A DNA stretch of 64,000 bases, from contig NZ_APLF01000005.1 of the NCBI RefSeq assembly GCF_000355905.1, positions 248,001 to 312,000 of the forward strand. The letters run 5' to 3'. The notes below the pieces were generated by a model. That model worked only from the letters and a program-made list of their open reading frames with translations. It ran no database searches and was not told the DNA's origin. Of the stretch, positions 37,664 through 48,171 are shown one piece after another. Origin of the DNA: Psychroflexus gondwanensis ACAM 44 (GTDB lineage: Bacteria; Bacteroidota; Bacteroidia; Flavobacteriales; Flavobacteriaceae). The position numbers were made by a program, and so were the translations under genes. Numbering within the stretch: the stretch's first letter is position 1; the number at the start of each line of letters is the position of its first letter.

Positions 37664-38006
37664 ACCTGAAAGAAGCGGAAAAACCGCAGCCATAGTTGCC
37701 TACTTTACCATTTTTGGAAGTATACTGGCTTTATTCCTTAACTCCGACGAGAATAAGCAAGAATTTGCCAGTTTCCACATACGACAAGCTTTGGGTATCA
37801 ATTTTTTGATCATCTTATTTGGTGTGGTCGTCAATGGACTCTACGATAGTTTTAGTGATTTATCGAACATAATAGTTGGTTCTGCATTTTATCTTTCCTA
37901 TTTTATTTTGTGGATTTATGGTTTTGTAGGAGCAGTTTCTGGAAAAGAAAACAAGGTCCCACTTATTGGAAATTTATGTCAACGTATTTTTAAAAAACTA
38001 ACTTAA
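37653..38006 (+). CDS. Small DUF4870-type membrane protein
   Basis: A 117-residue protein with three membrane segments (about 11-27, 48-64 and 72-93). SGKTAAIVAYFTIFGSILALFLN and FASFHIRQALGINFLIILFGVV (both in part) match small four-helix-like DUF4870 proteins, where FHxRQA is the signature motif. Function is unknown; some are named import component proteins. It overlaps the dihydroorotase homologue by 11 bp, and the next gene starts immediately after its stop. Confidence 0.75.
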   Translation: MKNKPERSGKTAAIVAYFTIFGSILALFLNSDENKQEFASFHIRQALGINFLIILFGVVVNGLYDSFSDLSNIIVGSAFYLSYFILWIYGFVGAVSGKENKVPLIGNLCQRIFKKLT

Positions 38007-38663
38007 ATGACTACAAAAGATTTATCTCTTACGCATTTGGTAAGACCCTCTAGCTTACCGGAAAATGCCCCCCTTATACTAATGCTGCACGGTTATGGCA
38101 GTGATGAGAAGGATTTGTTTTCCTTTGCGAACGAATTGCCAGAGGAATACATCGTTATATCTTTAAAGGCTCCTCATGCCATGCAACCTTCGGGAAACGC
38201 GTGGTATGCCATTAATTTTGATGCTCAAAAAGGAAAATTTAGCGATATCGAACAAGCTATTCTATCTAGAGAGCTGGTCAAAACATTTTTGGAAGAAGCG
38301 ATTGAAGCTTATCCTATCGATAAAAACAAGGTTAGCCTTTTAGGGTTTAGTCAAGGTACTATTTTGAGCTTTGCCCTAGCGCTTTCCTATCCAGAAGTTA
38401 TTAAAAATGTTATAGGCCTATCCGGCTATGTAGACACCAATATGATTGAAGCTGGCTATGAATCAAAAGATTTTAGTCATTTGAAGGTTTATAATTCTCA
38501 CGGAAGTGTAGACCAGGTGATTCCTGTTGAGTGGGCTAGACAAAACAAGCCATTATTGGAGAAGCTGAATATAGATACGGTTTATGAGGAATATCCTGTA
38601 GGGCACGGAATTAATCCTCAAAACTTTCAGAGTTTGAAAAACTGGCTGAAAGCGCAACACTAA
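38007..38663 (+). CDS. Carboxylesterase/phospholipase-type alpha/beta hydrolase
   Basis: A 218-residue serine hydrolase with an oxyanion strand LILMLHGYGSDEKDLF, nucleophile elbow LLGFSQGTILSFALAL (Ser near residue 114), acid in HGSVDQVIPVEWA and catalytic His in YPVGHGINPQ. The GFSQG elbow and length are those of the small carboxylesterase (YpfH/Est-type) family, acting on esters of short acyl chains. It starts at the base after the previous stop. The physiological substrate is not shown by the sequence. Confidence 0.82.
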   Translation: MTTKDLSLTHLVRPSSLPENAPLILMLHGYGSDEKDLFSFANELPEEYIVISLKAPHAMQPSGNAWYAINFDAQKGKFSDIEQAILSRELVKTFLEEAIEAYPIDKNKVSLLGFSQGTILSFALALSYPEVIKNVIGLSGYVDTNMIEAGYESKDFSHLKVYNSHGSVDQVIPVEWARQNKPLLEKLNIDTVYEEYPVGHGINPQNFQSLKNWLKAQH

Positions 38664-38684
38664 ATAAAAATTTAAAATTTCATT

Positions 38685-39293
38685 ATGCTCATAATTGGCA
38701 TTGCCGGAGGGACAGGAAGCGGAAAAACCACAGTGGTAAATCAAATCATCAACGAGTTACAACACGATGAAGTGGATGTGATTTATCAAGACTCCTACTA
38801 CAAAGACTTGTCTCATCTATCCATGGAAGAGAGAAAGAGAAATAACTTCGATCATCCCAAATCTATAGATTTTGATCTTTTGGTAGAACACCTCAAAGTT
38901 TTAAAGACAGGCGCTTCTATTCACCAGCCCGTTTATTCTTTTACAGAACATAACAGAACGGAGGAGACGCTTATTACAAAACCAAGGAAAGTGATGATTG
39001 TAGAAGGAATTCTCATCTTTACCCATCCCGATGTGAGGGAGATGTTCGACATTAAGATTTTTGTACATGCCGATAGCGACGAACGCCTAATGCGCCGTCT
39101 TAAAAGGGATATTAAAGATCGAGGTAGAGATTTAGATGAAGTTTTGAATCGTTATAAAACGACCTTAAAGCCAATGCATCAACAATTTATCGAACCAACT
39201 AAAGAATATGCCGATATTATTATTCCAAACAATCGCTTCAATACGGTAGCCATTGATATCGTTCAAACAATTATCAAAGAAAGACTCCTGTAA
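38685..39293 (+). CDS. udk: Uridine kinase
   Basis: A 202-residue P-loop kinase that phosphorylates uridine and cytidine in pyrimidine salvage. The Walker A is GIAGGTGSGKTTVV at residues 4-17. The uridine-binding region DVIYQDSYYKDLSHLSMEER and FDHPKSIDFDLL (shortened) is present, as is RDIKDRGRDLDEVLNRY in the lid. Length is typical (about 200-215). It lies between the esterase and the FtsB-like gene with short spacings, likely in the long 34-43 kb operon. Confidence 0.93.
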   Translation: MLIIGIAGGTGSGKTTVVNQIINELQHDEVDVIYQDSYYKDLSHLSMEERKRNNFDHPKSIDFDLLVEHLKVLKTGASIHQPVYSFTEHNRTEETLITKPRKVMIVEGILIFTHPDVREMFDIKIFVHADSDERLMRRLKRDIKDRGRDLDEVLNRYKTTLKPMHQQFIEPTKEYADIIIPNNRFNTVAIDIVQTIIKERLL

Positions 39294-39311
39294 TTTTAGT
39301 AAATTTAGCCT

Positions 39312-39644
39312 ATGAAGTATAAAGACCTTAAGCGGAAACCTTGGTTTAAATTTATGAGCAACAAATATGTGTTGGTGCTCACCGTTTTTATGGTATGGAT
39401 GCTATTTCTGGATAGCAACTCATGGTTAATTCATAGTGAACTCAATACAGAAATTGAAGAGATTGAAGATAATAGAGATTATTATATTCAAGAAATAAAA
39501 CAGGACAAAAAGATTTTAAAAAAACTGGACGACAGTATTGAAATTGAGCGTTTTGCCCGGGAAACTTATTTTATGAAACGCCCTAACGAAGAAATTTATA
39601 TTATAGAATACGAGGATAGCCTAAAAACTAAAAGCAATGAGTAA
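39312..39644 (+). CDS. FtsB/DivIC-like septum formation initiator protein
   Basis: A 110-residue bitopic protein with one membrane helix (about 17-34), an 8-residue turn, then a coiled coil with LNTEIEEIEDNRDYYIQEIKQDKKILKKL (heptads; here noted in part). The conserved C-terminal motif IERFARETYFMKRPNEEIYIIE is typical of DivIC/FtsB in divisome assembly with FtsL and FtsQ. Location is at the division site membrane. Its end overlaps the small mutase subunit gene by 8 bp. That arrangement seems common in Flavobacteriaceae. Confidence 0.85.
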   Translation: MKYKDLKRKPWFKFMSNKYVLVLTVFMVWMLFLDSNSWLIHSELNTEIEEIEDNRDYYIQEIKQDKKILKKLDDSIEIERFARETYFMKRPNEEIYIIEYEDSLKTKSNE

Positions 39645-41043
39645 AAAATTATTTGATGACTTTGATCCTGTTTCGGCTAAAGCCTGGAAACAAAAAATAC
39701 AAGTTGACCTTAAGGGTGCAGATTATAACGAAACACTCATCGAAAAAACAGGAGAAGGTATAGATGTTAAGCCATTTTACCACGCAGACGATCATGAAGA
39801 TTCCTATGTTATAAACCCAGCTCAAGATTGGTTGGTGACCGAAAAACTCTACTTAGAAAATATAGAGATTACTATTGAAAATGCTAAGGATGTGATAGAT
39901 CGAGGCGCAGAAAGCCTTTGGATTATTATTCCTGAAGCCGATGAAAAAAAACTGAAGTTTTTTAAAGCCTTAAAAGATTATAACATACCTCTTTATGTAG
40001 AATTTTTATTTTCTGATTTTGATTTCTTTCAGTCTGTAGATACTTTACTTCAAGATCAAGGTCAGACCGTTTTGGTCGGTTATGATCCGATAGGTCAATT
40101 GGCCTCCTCTGGAAATTGGTTTAAAAATCAAAAACAAGATTTTGAAGTCCTGATAAAAACGTTGGAATTAAAGAGTTTCTCTAATGCTATTCACATAGAT
40201 GCGAGAGTGTATCAAAACGCTGGTGGACTTATTATCCAACAGCTGGCGTATACGTTGGCTCACCTCAATGAGTATTTGAATTTGCTACAGAATTCAAGTC
40301 AAAAAACAGAACCTATAGCAGTAAATGTCATTGTTTCTCAAGGCTCCAATTACTTTTTTGAAATTGCCAAATTGAAAGCTTTACGCTTATTGGTAGAGAG
40401 TCTTGCTCAGGAATTAGATATAAGCATAGAGCTTCATATTATCGCCGAGCCAACAAAACGCAATCAAACACTATACGACTACAATATGAACATGCTTCGC
40501 TCTACCACAGAATGCATGAGTGCCATTTTGGGTGGTGCCGATTGGGTCAACAACTTGGCTTATGACGAGATATTTCACAAACGCAATGAGTTTGGAGAAC
40601 GTATTTCCAGAAACCAATTATTGATTTTGAAAAAGGAAAGTTACTTCGATAAGGTGTCCAACCCAGTTGATGGAACTTATTATATTGAGAGTTTAACCAA
40701 AGAATTAGCAGAAAAAGCCCTAGCCATTTTCAAAATCATTGAAGCAGGAAAAGGTTTTATTCAACAACTTTTTGAAGGCAAAATTCAGAAGAAAATTAAA
40801 GAAAGTGCAACTAAGGAAGAAGAAAAGCTCATATCTGGTGATTTTACTTTAGTGGGATTAAATAAATATCAGAACCCAGAAAATAAGATGGCTCAGGATT
40901 TAGAATTGTTTCCATTTTTGAAATACCATCAGCGGAAAACACTTATTGAGCCAATTTTAGAAAAACGCCTATCGGAATCTATAGAGAAAGAAAGATTAGA
41001 CGACGAGAAAAAAAACGTTCAACCTTCAAAAGAAAATAAGTAG
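39637..41043 (+). CDS. mutA: Methylmalonyl-CoA mutase small (beta) subunit
   Basis: A 468-residue non-catalytic partner of the mutase. The N-terminal start [27 protein letters not shown] and barrel region [40 protein letters not shown] and [22 protein letters not shown] (in part) follow the mutase TIM barrel. No DxHxxG cobalamin motif is present and the protein ends at about the barrel. It is shorter than the roughly 640-residue Propionibacterium MutA and probably lacks the B12-binding domain. It overlaps the FtsB-like gene and is followed 1 bp later by the large subunit. Confidence 0.9.
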   Translation: MSKKLFDDFDPVSAKAWKQKIQVDLKGADYNETLIEKTGEGIDVKPFYHADDHEDSYVINPAQDWLVTEKLYLENIEITIENAKDVIDRGAESLWIIIPEADEKKLKFFKALKDYNIPLYVEFLFSDFDFFQSVDTLLQDQGQTVLVGYDPIGQLASSGNWFKNQKQDFEVLIKTLELKSFSNAIHIDARVYQNAGGLIIQQLAYTLAHLNEYLNLLQNSSQKTEPIAVNVIVSQGSNYFFEIAKLKALRLLVESLAQELDISIELHIIAEPTKRNQTLYDYNMNMLRSTTECMSAILGGADWVNNLAYDEIFHKRNEFGERISRNQLLILKKESYFDKVSNPVDGTYYIESLTKELAEKALAIFKIIEAGKGFIQQLFEGKIQKKIKESATKEEEKLISGDFTLVGLNKYQNPENKMAQDLELFPFLKYHQRKTLIEPILEKRLSESIEKERLDDEKKNVQPSKENK

Positions 41044-41044
41044 T

Positions 41045-43171
41045 ATGGAACGTAAAGATATACAGCAAATGAGCTTATCCTCTGCAAAAGATCCTATATC
41101 GAAAAAGGAATCTAAATTTGAAACTGCAGAGCAAATCAACTTGAAGTCTACGTATACAGAAAAAGACCTTGATAAAGTAGAACATCTAAATTTTGTGGCA
41201 GGGATTCCTCCTTATTTGCGTGGACCTTACTCTACGATGTATGTTCGCAGACCTTGGACTATCCGTCAATATGCGGGATTTTCAACCGCAGAAGAAAGCA
41301 ATGCTTTTTATAGAAGGAATTTGGCAGCAGGACAAAAAGGACTGTCTGTAGCTTTCGATTTGCCCACACACAGAGGTTATGATAGCGATCACGAGCGAGT
41401 AGTTGGTGATGTTGGCAAAGCGGGTGTAGCAATAGATACCATAGAAGATATGAAAGTCTTATTCGACCAAATACCTTTAGATAAGATGTCTGTGTCAATG
41501 ACGATGAACGGAGCGGTTTTACCTGTGATGGCCTTTTATATTGCAGCAGCTGAAGAAACGGGTGTCAAACAAGAACAACTCTCTGGTACCATACAAAATG
41601 ACATTCTAAAGGAGTTTATGGTAAGAAACACCTACATCTACCCTCCCACTCCTTCTATGAAAATTATTTCTGACATATTTGAGTTCACCTCCAAGAATAT
41701 GCCCAAATTCAACAGCATTAGCATTTCTGGCTATCACATGCAAGAAGCAGGAGCTACGGCAGATATCGAGCTAGCTTACACCTTAGCAGATGGGGTGGAA
41801 TATATCAAAAAAGGCTTAGATGCAGGGATGGATATCGACACCTTTGCACCCCGACTTTCTTTTTTTTGGGGAGTTGGGATGAACCATTTTATGGAAATTG
41901 CAAAAATGCGAGCGGCGAGAATGCTCTGGGCTAAATTGGTAAAGCGTTTTAACCCTAAAAATCCAAAATCGTTGGCCTTGAGAACTCACTCACAAACCAG
42001 CGGATGGACGTTAACGGAGCAAGATCCTTTCAATAATGTTGCTAGAACATGCATTGAAGCTACTGCTGCTGCCTTTGGGGGAACACAAAGTTTGCATACC
42101 AATGCATTGGATGAAGCTATTGCCTTACCTACAGACTTTTCTGCTAGAATCGCTAGAAATACTCAAATATACCTTCAAGAAGAAACAGGAATTACCAACA
42201 CGGTAGATCCATGGGCAGGGAGCTATTATGTCGAAAAACTAACGCATGATGTGGCTCAACGGGCTTGGAAACTTATAGAAGAAGTAGAAGAGCTCGGCGG
42301 GATGACCAAGGCTATAGAAGAAGGTATACCCAAGTTGAGAATAGAGCAAGCTGCTGCAAAAAAACAAGCTAGAATTGATAGTGGTACCGATAAAATTATT
42401 GGAATAAATGCGTATCGCCTAAAGCAAGAAGATCCTATTGTGACTCTTGAGGTGGATAACCAGACGGTGAGAAAACAGCAGTTAGAAAAATTAGTAAAAA
42501 TTAAAGCTTCACGGGATAACGATAAAGTCAAAAAATGTCTAGAAGAGTTGACTCGTATTGCAAAAGAGGAAAATGGAAATCTTTTAGAAGCCGCCGTTAC
42601 CGCAGCAAAAGAAAGAGCTACCTTAGGAGAGATAAGTGATGCTTTGGAAGTAGTTTATGGAAGACATAAAGCCAAAATACAATCCTTTAGTGGTGTTTAT
42701 AGCAAAGAAATGAAAACAGATAAATCCTTTCACAAGGCCAAAGCTTTGGCTGATGAGTTTGCAGAAAAGGAAGGTCGCCGACCTAGAATTATGATTGCAA
42801 AAATGGGACAAGATGGTCACGATAGAGGGGCAAAAGTGGTCGCTACTGGCTATGCTGATGTAGGCTTCGATGTTGATATTGGTCCATTATTCCAAACTCC
42901 TCAAGAAGCAGCAAGACAAGCAGTGGAAAATGACGTTCATATCTTAGGAGTATCTTCCCTAGCCGCAGGTCATAAAACCTTGGTTCCTGAAGTCATTGAA
43001 GAATTAAAGAAATTGGGACGTGAGGATATTATGGTGATCGTTGGTGGAGTGATACCTTCTGCAGATTACAAGTTTTTATTTGATGCTGGAGCCGTAGCTG
43101 TTTTTGGACCTGGAAGTCGAATTAGTGATGCTGCCATTCAAATCCTAGACATATTGAACGATAGCTTTTAA
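41045..43171 (+). CDS. scpA: Methylmalonyl-CoA mutase large (alpha) subunit
   Basis: A 708-residue adenosylcobalamin enzyme that interconverts methylmalonyl-CoA and succinyl-CoA in propionate and odd-chain fatty acid use. The N-terminal barrel shows [24 protein letters not shown] and [15 protein letters not shown] (both in part). The C-terminal B12 domain has [20 protein letters not shown], with the DxHxxG motif (DGHDRG) and the lower-ligand His. Length is as expected. The partner gene mutA is 1 bp upstream. No epimerase or MeaB chaperone is in the window. Confidence 0.95.
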   Translation: MERKDIQQMSLSSAKDPISKKESKFETAEQINLKSTYTEKDLDKVEHLNFVAGIPPYLRGPYSTMYVRRPWTIRQYAGFSTAEESNAFYRRNLAAGQKGLSVAFDLPTHRGYDSDHERVVGDVGKAGVAIDTIEDMKVLFDQIPLDKMSVSMTMNGAVLPVMAFYIAAAEETGVKQEQLSGTIQNDILKEFMVRNTYIYPPTPSMKIISDIFEFTSKNMPKFNSISISGYHMQEAGATADIELAYTLADGVEYIKKGLDAGMDIDTFAPRLSFFWGVGMNHFMEIAKMRAARMLWAKLVKRFNPKNPKSLALRTHSQTSGWTLTEQDPFNNVARTCIEATAAAFGGTQSLHTNALDEAIALPTDFSARIARNTQIYLQEETGITNTVDPWAGSYYVEKLTHDVAQRAWKLIEEVEELGGMTKAIEEGIPKLRIEQAAAKKQARIDSGTDKIIGINAYRLKQEDPIVTLEVDNQTVRKQQLEKLVKIKASRDNDKVKKCLEELTRIAKEENGNLLEAAVTAAKERATLGEISDALEVVYGRHKAKIQSFSGVYSKEMKTDKSFHKAKALADEFAEKEGRRPRIMIAKMGQDGHDRGAKVVATGYADVGFDVDIGPLFQTPQEAARQAVENDVHILGVSSLAAGHKTLVPEVIEELKKLGREDIMVIVGGVIPSADYKFLFDAGAVAVFGPGSRISDAAIQILDILNDSF

Positions 43172-43256
43172 AAGTAGACTTAAGTTTTTTTAAAATACAA
43201 TTCAGATAAACAGCTTAGTAAAGTTTTAGATTAGTCACACAAACAATACATTATTC

Positions 43257-44783
43257 ATGGCCATTTTAGGAAATATCATTAAAGGAGTGATCAATTTGAG
43301 AAATTCTATTTCTTCGGAAGCGGATCACGTTCAGAATCAGAAAGAAATACTTGAGTTTTTATTAGAAAAAGCGAAGTCTACAGAGTTTGGGAAACACTAT
43401 GAATTTGAAGAGCTACTCGCTTCTAAAGATCCCTATGAAAATTTCAAGGCAACCATCCCCTATTTTGATTATGATAAAATCCACAACGAATGGTGGTATA
43501 AGCTTCATAAAGGGGAAAAGGATATTACTTGGCCTGGACATCCCGATTATTTTGCCTTGAGTTCTGGCACTACGGGAAAAACAAGCAAGCGTATTCCCGT
43601 CACTGAAGATATGATTGAAGCCATAAGAAATGCAGGGATAAAACAAATACTAGCCATTGAAAACTTTGACTTACCCGCTGATTTTTTTGAAAAAGAAATC
43701 ATGATGCTTGGAAGTTCAACGAACTTAGATCTGAATAATGATCATATTGAAGGCGAAATAAGTGGAATAAGCGCTAGCAGAATTCCTTTTTGGTTTCGTG
43801 GATTTTATAAGCCTGGTGAAGATATTTCCAAAATTGATGACTGGGATGACCGAGTTCAGAAAATTGCAGAGAATGCTAAATCTTGGGATATCGGTGCATT
43901 AAGCGGCATTCCCTCTTGGATGGAGTTAATGATGGAGAAGGTGATAGAGTATCATCAAGTCGAAAATATTCACGATATATGGCCAAACTTAAAGGTATAT
44001 ACCTCTGGAGGGGTTGCTTTTGGACCTTATCAAAAGAGTTTTAAACGCTTAACTGGAGAACCTGTTCATGTTATTGATACCTATTTAGCTTCAGAAGGCT
44101 TTATAGCTTTACAAACTCGACCTGAGACTAACTCAATGCAGCTACTCACAGATAATGGAATCTTTTTTGAGTTCGTTCCCTTTCACCCAGAGTACATCAG
44201 ACCAGATGGATCCTTAAAACCAGATTCACCATGTATAAGTCTTGAGGATGTAGAGCTCGAACAAGATTATGTTCTTATCATCAGTACAGTGAGTGGAACT
44301 TGGAGATACACCATTGGAGATACTATTCAATTTACGGATGTTAAGAAAGCAGAAATACAGATTACAGGGCGAACCAAATTCTTTTTAAACACCGTAGGAT
44401 CTCAACTATCGGTCAACAAAATGGACACCGCCATGAGAGAATTGGAGGACCAATTCGACATCGATATTTTAGAGTATACTATCTGCGCCAAGCGTGCAGA
44501 GGATGGAGAATTTTATCACTTTTGGTATTTAGGGGCTAACCATAAAGATCTTGATACGTCAACTATAGCTAAAGCACTTGATGATAGTTTAAAATCTGCC
44601 AATAAGAATTATGAAGTTGCAAGAACTAAAGCCCTTAACGGCGTTAAAGTTCATCTCATTGATCCCACTATTTTTCATGACTGGAGTGCAAGAAACAAAA
44701 AGAAAGGTGGACAAGTAAAAATGGAACGTGTCATGAATGAAGAAAAATTCTCTGAATGGGAGAATTTTGTAAAAAACCACTAA
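43257..44783 (+). CDS. GH3-like acyl-adenylating enzyme
   Basis: A 508-residue member of the GH3 (auxin-responsive promoter) superfamily, the ANL-type adenylating enzymes known best from plants. Motifs YFALSSGTTGKTSKRIPVTE (P-loop-like, about residue 105) and TFLAS-like VIDTYLASEGF, with GTWRYTIGDTIQFT and ITGRTKFFLNTVGSQLS (ATP/AMP-binding region), are all present. Plant GH3 enzymes conjugate amino acids to jasmonate or auxin; bacterial members have unclear substrates. It stands 85 bp after the mutase and converges on the HELGH gene. Confidence 0.85.
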   Translation: MAILGNIIKGVINLRNSISSEADHVQNQKEILEFLLEKAKSTEFGKHYEFEELLASKDPYENFKATIPYFDYDKIHNEWWYKLHKGEKDITWPGHPDYFALSSGTTGKTSKRIPVTEDMIEAIRNAGIKQILAIENFDLPADFFEKEIMMLGSSTNLDLNNDHIEGEISGISASRIPFWFRGFYKPGEDISKIDDWDDRVQKIAENAKSWDIGALSGIPSWMELMMEKVIEYHQVENIHDIWPNLKVYTSGGVAFGPYQKSFKRLTGEPVHVIDTYLASEGFIALQTRPETNSMQLLTDNGIFFEFVPFHPEYIRPDGSLKPDSPCISLEDVELEQDYVLIISTVSGTWRYTIGDTIQFTDVKKAEIQITGRTKFFLNTVGSQLSVNKMDTAMRELEDQFDIDILEYTICAKRAEDGEFYHFWYLGANHKDLDTSTIAKALDDSLKSANKNYEVARTKALNGVKVHLIDPTIFHDWSARNKKKGGQVKMERVMNEEKFSEWENFVKNH

Positions 44784-44789
44784 TTCCAA

Positions 44790-45404
44790 TTAGCGATCTT
44801 GAACTATTTGCATAATTTCTTCTGGGGATAAATAGTATTGCTTTATCCTCTTTTTATAATCTGGATCAATATCTGCATGATTTAAGATGAAATTTTTGGT
44901 TTTCAAAATATAATCTTCCATCCCTTGATTGACTGCAAAAGTATCTGCCGATCGCTCAGCATCTATGATATGATTCTCCAGATACAAGTATTTTATTCCA
45001 AACCAAACTAGATTGAACGTCCCTCTTTCTTGATAGTCCAAAATATGACCCAATTCATGGCCAATCCATCCCGTAATGATCTCTGAAGGTATATTGACTG
45101 TCTTAAATTCTTTACCAGATATTTTAAACTTTTCACTAATAAATATATAGTATTTACGCTTTTTCATTGGGGTAAGCAGACTTTTAAAATCAGGCTGAGC
45201 TTGCATCGTGGATTTTTTAATATCCGACTTAAATTTAAAAGTAATAGTTACATTTTCCAATTGAGGAAAATAGTCTAGAGCAAGCTCTATTTCTTTTTTA
45301 ATAGAGTCTGGATAGGTATGATACTGATTAGCCTTCATAGAACAAATAGAGTTGAACATTAAAAAGATGATTAGAAATTGCGTTTTATTTTTTATCAAAT
45401 TCAC
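44790..45404 (-). CDS. Exported HELGH zinc-protease-like protein
   Basis: About 204 residues from a GTG at 45404; an upstream GTG at 45419 is also possible. A hydrophobic signal region (LIKNKTQFLIIFLMFNSICS) is followed by a small domain. The zincin motif HELGHILDY lies at about residues 136-144, and the third ligand is probably the Glu in DAERSADTFAVNQGM, the usual ExxxD arrangement of HExxH metalloproteases. I do not recognise the exact family. It converges with the GH3-like gene, and 60 bp separate its start from the AsmA-like gene on the same strand. Confidence 0.65.
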   Translation of the reverse strand: MNLIKNKTQFLIIFLMFNSICSMKANQYHTYPDSIKKEIELALDYFPQLENVTITFKFKSDIKKSTMQAQPDFKSLLTPMKKRKYYIFISEKFKISGKEFKTVNIPSEIITGWIGHELGHILDYQERGTFNLVWFGIKYLYLENHIIDAERSADTFAVNQGMEDYILKTKNFILNHADIDPDYKKRIKQYYLSPEEIMQIVQDR

Positions 45405-45464
45405 TTCAAAATTAAGCACTTATAAAAGCTAAGTAGTTCACTGATAATTCAATAAGTTTCATTT

Positions 45465-48089
45465 TTAATTATCTTTTTTCTTTTTAAGAATACCGCCCAA
45501 GATATCTTTCACTACATCCTTTACATCCTCTTGTTGGGTTTTTGTGGAGTCCTTTTGATTTTCATCGCCACCTAACAAATTATTAATTTCATCGCCAATT
45601 TTATCTTTAATGGCGTTAGTTGCTTTTTCTTTTTGAGCATCCACAATCTTAGAGGTTAGATCTTTAATAGCATTTTGCATATTTAACTGGATCTTTGGAT
45701 TGGAAAAAGTTCCCGTTAATCCAACTGGAACATCAACATTCAATTGGCTAAGATCTGTATTGCTCAATTGAGCAAGCTGACCTCCTACTTCCTTTCCAAA
45801 ATATTTTGCAGGAACATTGAAACTAAGATTGTAATTCATCGTGTTATCAAACGAGTGACTTCCTGAAACATCGACCTTTACATCGTCTAAGTTGAAATCA
45901 AAATCATCTGCATTAATTGCTCCATTTTTGAAATTTAGTTTAGCGACTAGATCCTTTACTTTCAGTTTATCGAAGTTTAACACCTCAAACTGACTGTTCA
46001 ACTTAGAGATTAAAGGCATCTTACCTTCTTCTACCTCTGCACTTAAGATATTCGCGAGAGCACTTCCTGCTAATGAAGTATAAATGGGCATCAAATCTTT
46101 TGTGAGATTTCCATTTAGATTAATTGTTGTACTCGCTACCCCATTTAGGGCTTGTGCAATAGGTGCTAAACCTTTAATCAATTCCATTTGCTGAAAAGCT
46201 TCTATAATTTTGATGGTGTTTAAGCCCAATTTCATATCGAAATTAGGAACGCCTGAAGTCGTCACTTTCCCATCAAGATTTATGCTTCCTCCAAAAATAT
46301 CGGCATTTACATTCTTAAGGATGGCACTTTCGTTTTTTAAGGCTAGACTCCCTTTAGCATTTTTTAAAGTTAAGTTGTCATAAATGACAGTTTTAGCATT
46401 GAAGTTTAAGACAATATCCAAAAAATCTGGAATTTTTATAGCTTCTACTCTGCCTTCAGATCCAGTACTGGCTGTTTCGGTAGCCGAATTTTCAGAATCT
46501 GATGTCTTATCACCAACTTCACTGTCTACCATAAAATCAGCAATATTAAAGTTGGTAGAAGTCGCATTAAAAGTTCCTTGAAGGGGTTTATCTGAAAATG
46601 CAAATCCCATAAGATTACTCAAATCTCCTTTCATCTGAAGGTCTGTAGAGCCTGCTGTCATTTCAAAACTATTCAATTGGATATCATTCGTTGTAAAGTT
46701 GACGGTGGCGACCTCAACATGAATCACTTCAGCTAAGTCTGGAGACTCATAATCAAACTTAGATAGCTTCATAGAACCCTGTGCCTTTACATTTTCGTAA
46801 GCTTCTCGTTCTATGGAGTTCATATCAAAATTAGTCGTTAGATCCGCATCTAAAATCCCACTTAGATCTTGCTCGATATCTACAGGATAGGCTTTTTTAA
46901 GATTTGCTAGATTCAATCTCCCTTTCATTTTGAGATCTACCAACATATTTGTGGTGAGGTTTTTAACCGATCCACTTCCTGCAAACCGGTCTTGATCTAT
47001 TCTGAAGTCAACAGTGTTGAAATTGATAAAGGTATCTTCAACAAGTCCTGTTTCGTTTTGAATTCTGATGTCCAAAGAAATATCCTCAACTTTTTTAGCT
47101 AAATCTGGATATTGGAAAGAGGCATTATCACTAGAAGCAGAGATATCCAAAGTAGGGATATACGTTTCATCTACTTTACCCTTAATAATCCCATTCAATT
47201 GGAAATCACCAGTAGTTGTGACTCCATCAAGATTTGAAGCATAGGTTTCAGGAATTAGTGCTAGAAAATTTTTGAAATCTGAGGATGGCGTAGAGAATTG
47301 TATGTCGATATCATTATAATCATCGAAGGTTTGGACGTAGCCTTCAAATTTGAGCGGTAATTGATTCACAATAGCTTCATTTTCTAAAAATGAAAATTTC
47401 ATGTTTTCCAAATCAATATTCAAGTCGGCATCCAGAACTAGAGAATTATTATTCAAATAGTTGGTTCCGTCAAAATCAAAAGAAACTTTGGAATCTGTCT
47501 GTGTTTTTAACGTAAAAACTGAAGCTTCAAAATTACCATCACCGCTATGGCTAAACTCATTTAGTCTCAAAAATATATTACCACTTTCGTCTAGATAATT
47601 TATTCGAGATGAATTGATTTCGTAGTGACTTAGATTCAATTGAAAGGGTTTACTCTCCGTTTTAGTAGCTGTGGTTTCTTGTTTAGCATCGGTCGATTTG
47701 GCGATATCGTAATTGGCATTCCCCAAGGAATCTACTTTTACATTGATAAAAGCTTCATTCAGATAGATTTCATCTATGCTTAAGCCTTCGTCTTTAAAAA
47801 GTTGCATAACGCCCATTGATATATTGAAATCCTTGGCATACACTAAAGTATCTCCTTCAAAAGGAGCTTGATTAATAAGACTCAAATCTTCGAAGCTTAG
47901 ACTGGCATTAGGAAAATTTCTAAAGAGACTCAAATTGAGAGATGACCATTCCACTTGAGCATTAACATTATCATTGGCTGCTTTCTTTACCATTTTTTCA
48001 AGACTTCCTTTGAATAAAATGGGAGTCAGAAATAAACCAATAACCAGGATTAGAATTACAATGCCTATAATTTTGAATGCTTTTTTCAT
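45465..48089 (-). CDS. AsmA-like outer-membrane biogenesis protein
   Basis: An 874-residue protein with one N-terminal membrane helix (about 6-22), then a very long repetitive beta-strand region. The N-terminal text, such as WSSLNLSLFRNFPNASLSFEDLSLIN, and the C-terminal AsmA_2-like part with FGGSINLDGKVTTSGVPNFDMKL (in part) and LNGNLTKDLMPIYTSLAGSALANILSAEVEEGKMPL are typical. The family includes AsmA, YhdP and TamB, bridge-like proteins that move phospholipids between membranes. The tail is Lys/Glu/Asp-rich (KEKATNAIKDKIGDEINNLL then KKKKDN). It is much like other flavobacterial AsmA proteins. Confidence 0.85.
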   Translation of the reverse strand: MKKAFKIIGIVILILVIGLFLTPILFKGSLEKMVKKAANDNVNAQVEWSSLNLSLFRNFPNASLSFEDLSLINQAPFEGDTLVYAKDFNISMGVMQLFKDEGLSIDEIYLNEAFINVKVDSLGNANYDIAKSTDAKQETTATKTESKPFQLNLSHYEINSSRINYLDESGNIFLRLNEFSHSGDGNFEASVFTLKTQTDSKVSFDFDGTNYLNNNSLVLDADLNIDLENMKFSFLENEAIVNQLPLKFEGYVQTFDDYNDIDIQFSTPSSDFKNFLALIPETYASNLDGVTTTGDFQLNGIIKGKVDETYIPTLDISASSDNASFQYPDLAKKVEDISLDIRIQNETGLVEDTFINFNTVDFRIDQDRFAGSGSVKNLTTNMLVDLKMKGRLNLANLKKAYPVDIEQDLSGILDADLTTNFDMNSIEREAYENVKAQGSMKLSKFDYESPDLAEVIHVEVATVNFTTNDIQLNSFEMTAGSTDLQMKGDLSNLMGFAFSDKPLQGTFNATSTNFNIADFMVDSEVGDKTSDSENSATETASTGSEGRVEAIKIPDFLDIVLNFNAKTVIYDNLTLKNAKGSLALKNESAILKNVNADIFGGSINLDGKVTTSGVPNFDMKLGLNTIKIIEAFQQMELIKGLAPIAQALNGVASTTINLNGNLTKDLMPIYTSLAGSALANILSAEVEEGKMPLISKLNSQFEVLNFDKLKVKDLVAKLNFKNGAINADDFDFNLDDVKVDVSGSHSFDNTMNYNLSFNVPAKYFGKEVGGQLAQLSNTDLSQLNVDVPVGLTGTFSNPKIQLNMQNAIKDLTSKIVDAQKEKATNAIKDKIGDEINNLLGGDENQKDSTKTQQEDVKDVVKDILGGILKKKKDN

Positions 48090-48171
48090 TATATGAATTT
48101 GAAGCTAAAATTAAACATTGCATTCTAAGATATCCTAAAAAAAGAATTAAAATTTAGAAGTGTTTAATCTT

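Noticed and set aside
39637-41043. Truncated pseudogene of methylmalonyl-CoA mutase small subunit
   Set aside because: Although shorter than the Propionibacterium protein, it has clean start and stop codons and close gene spacing, and the small subunit does not need the cobalamin domain.
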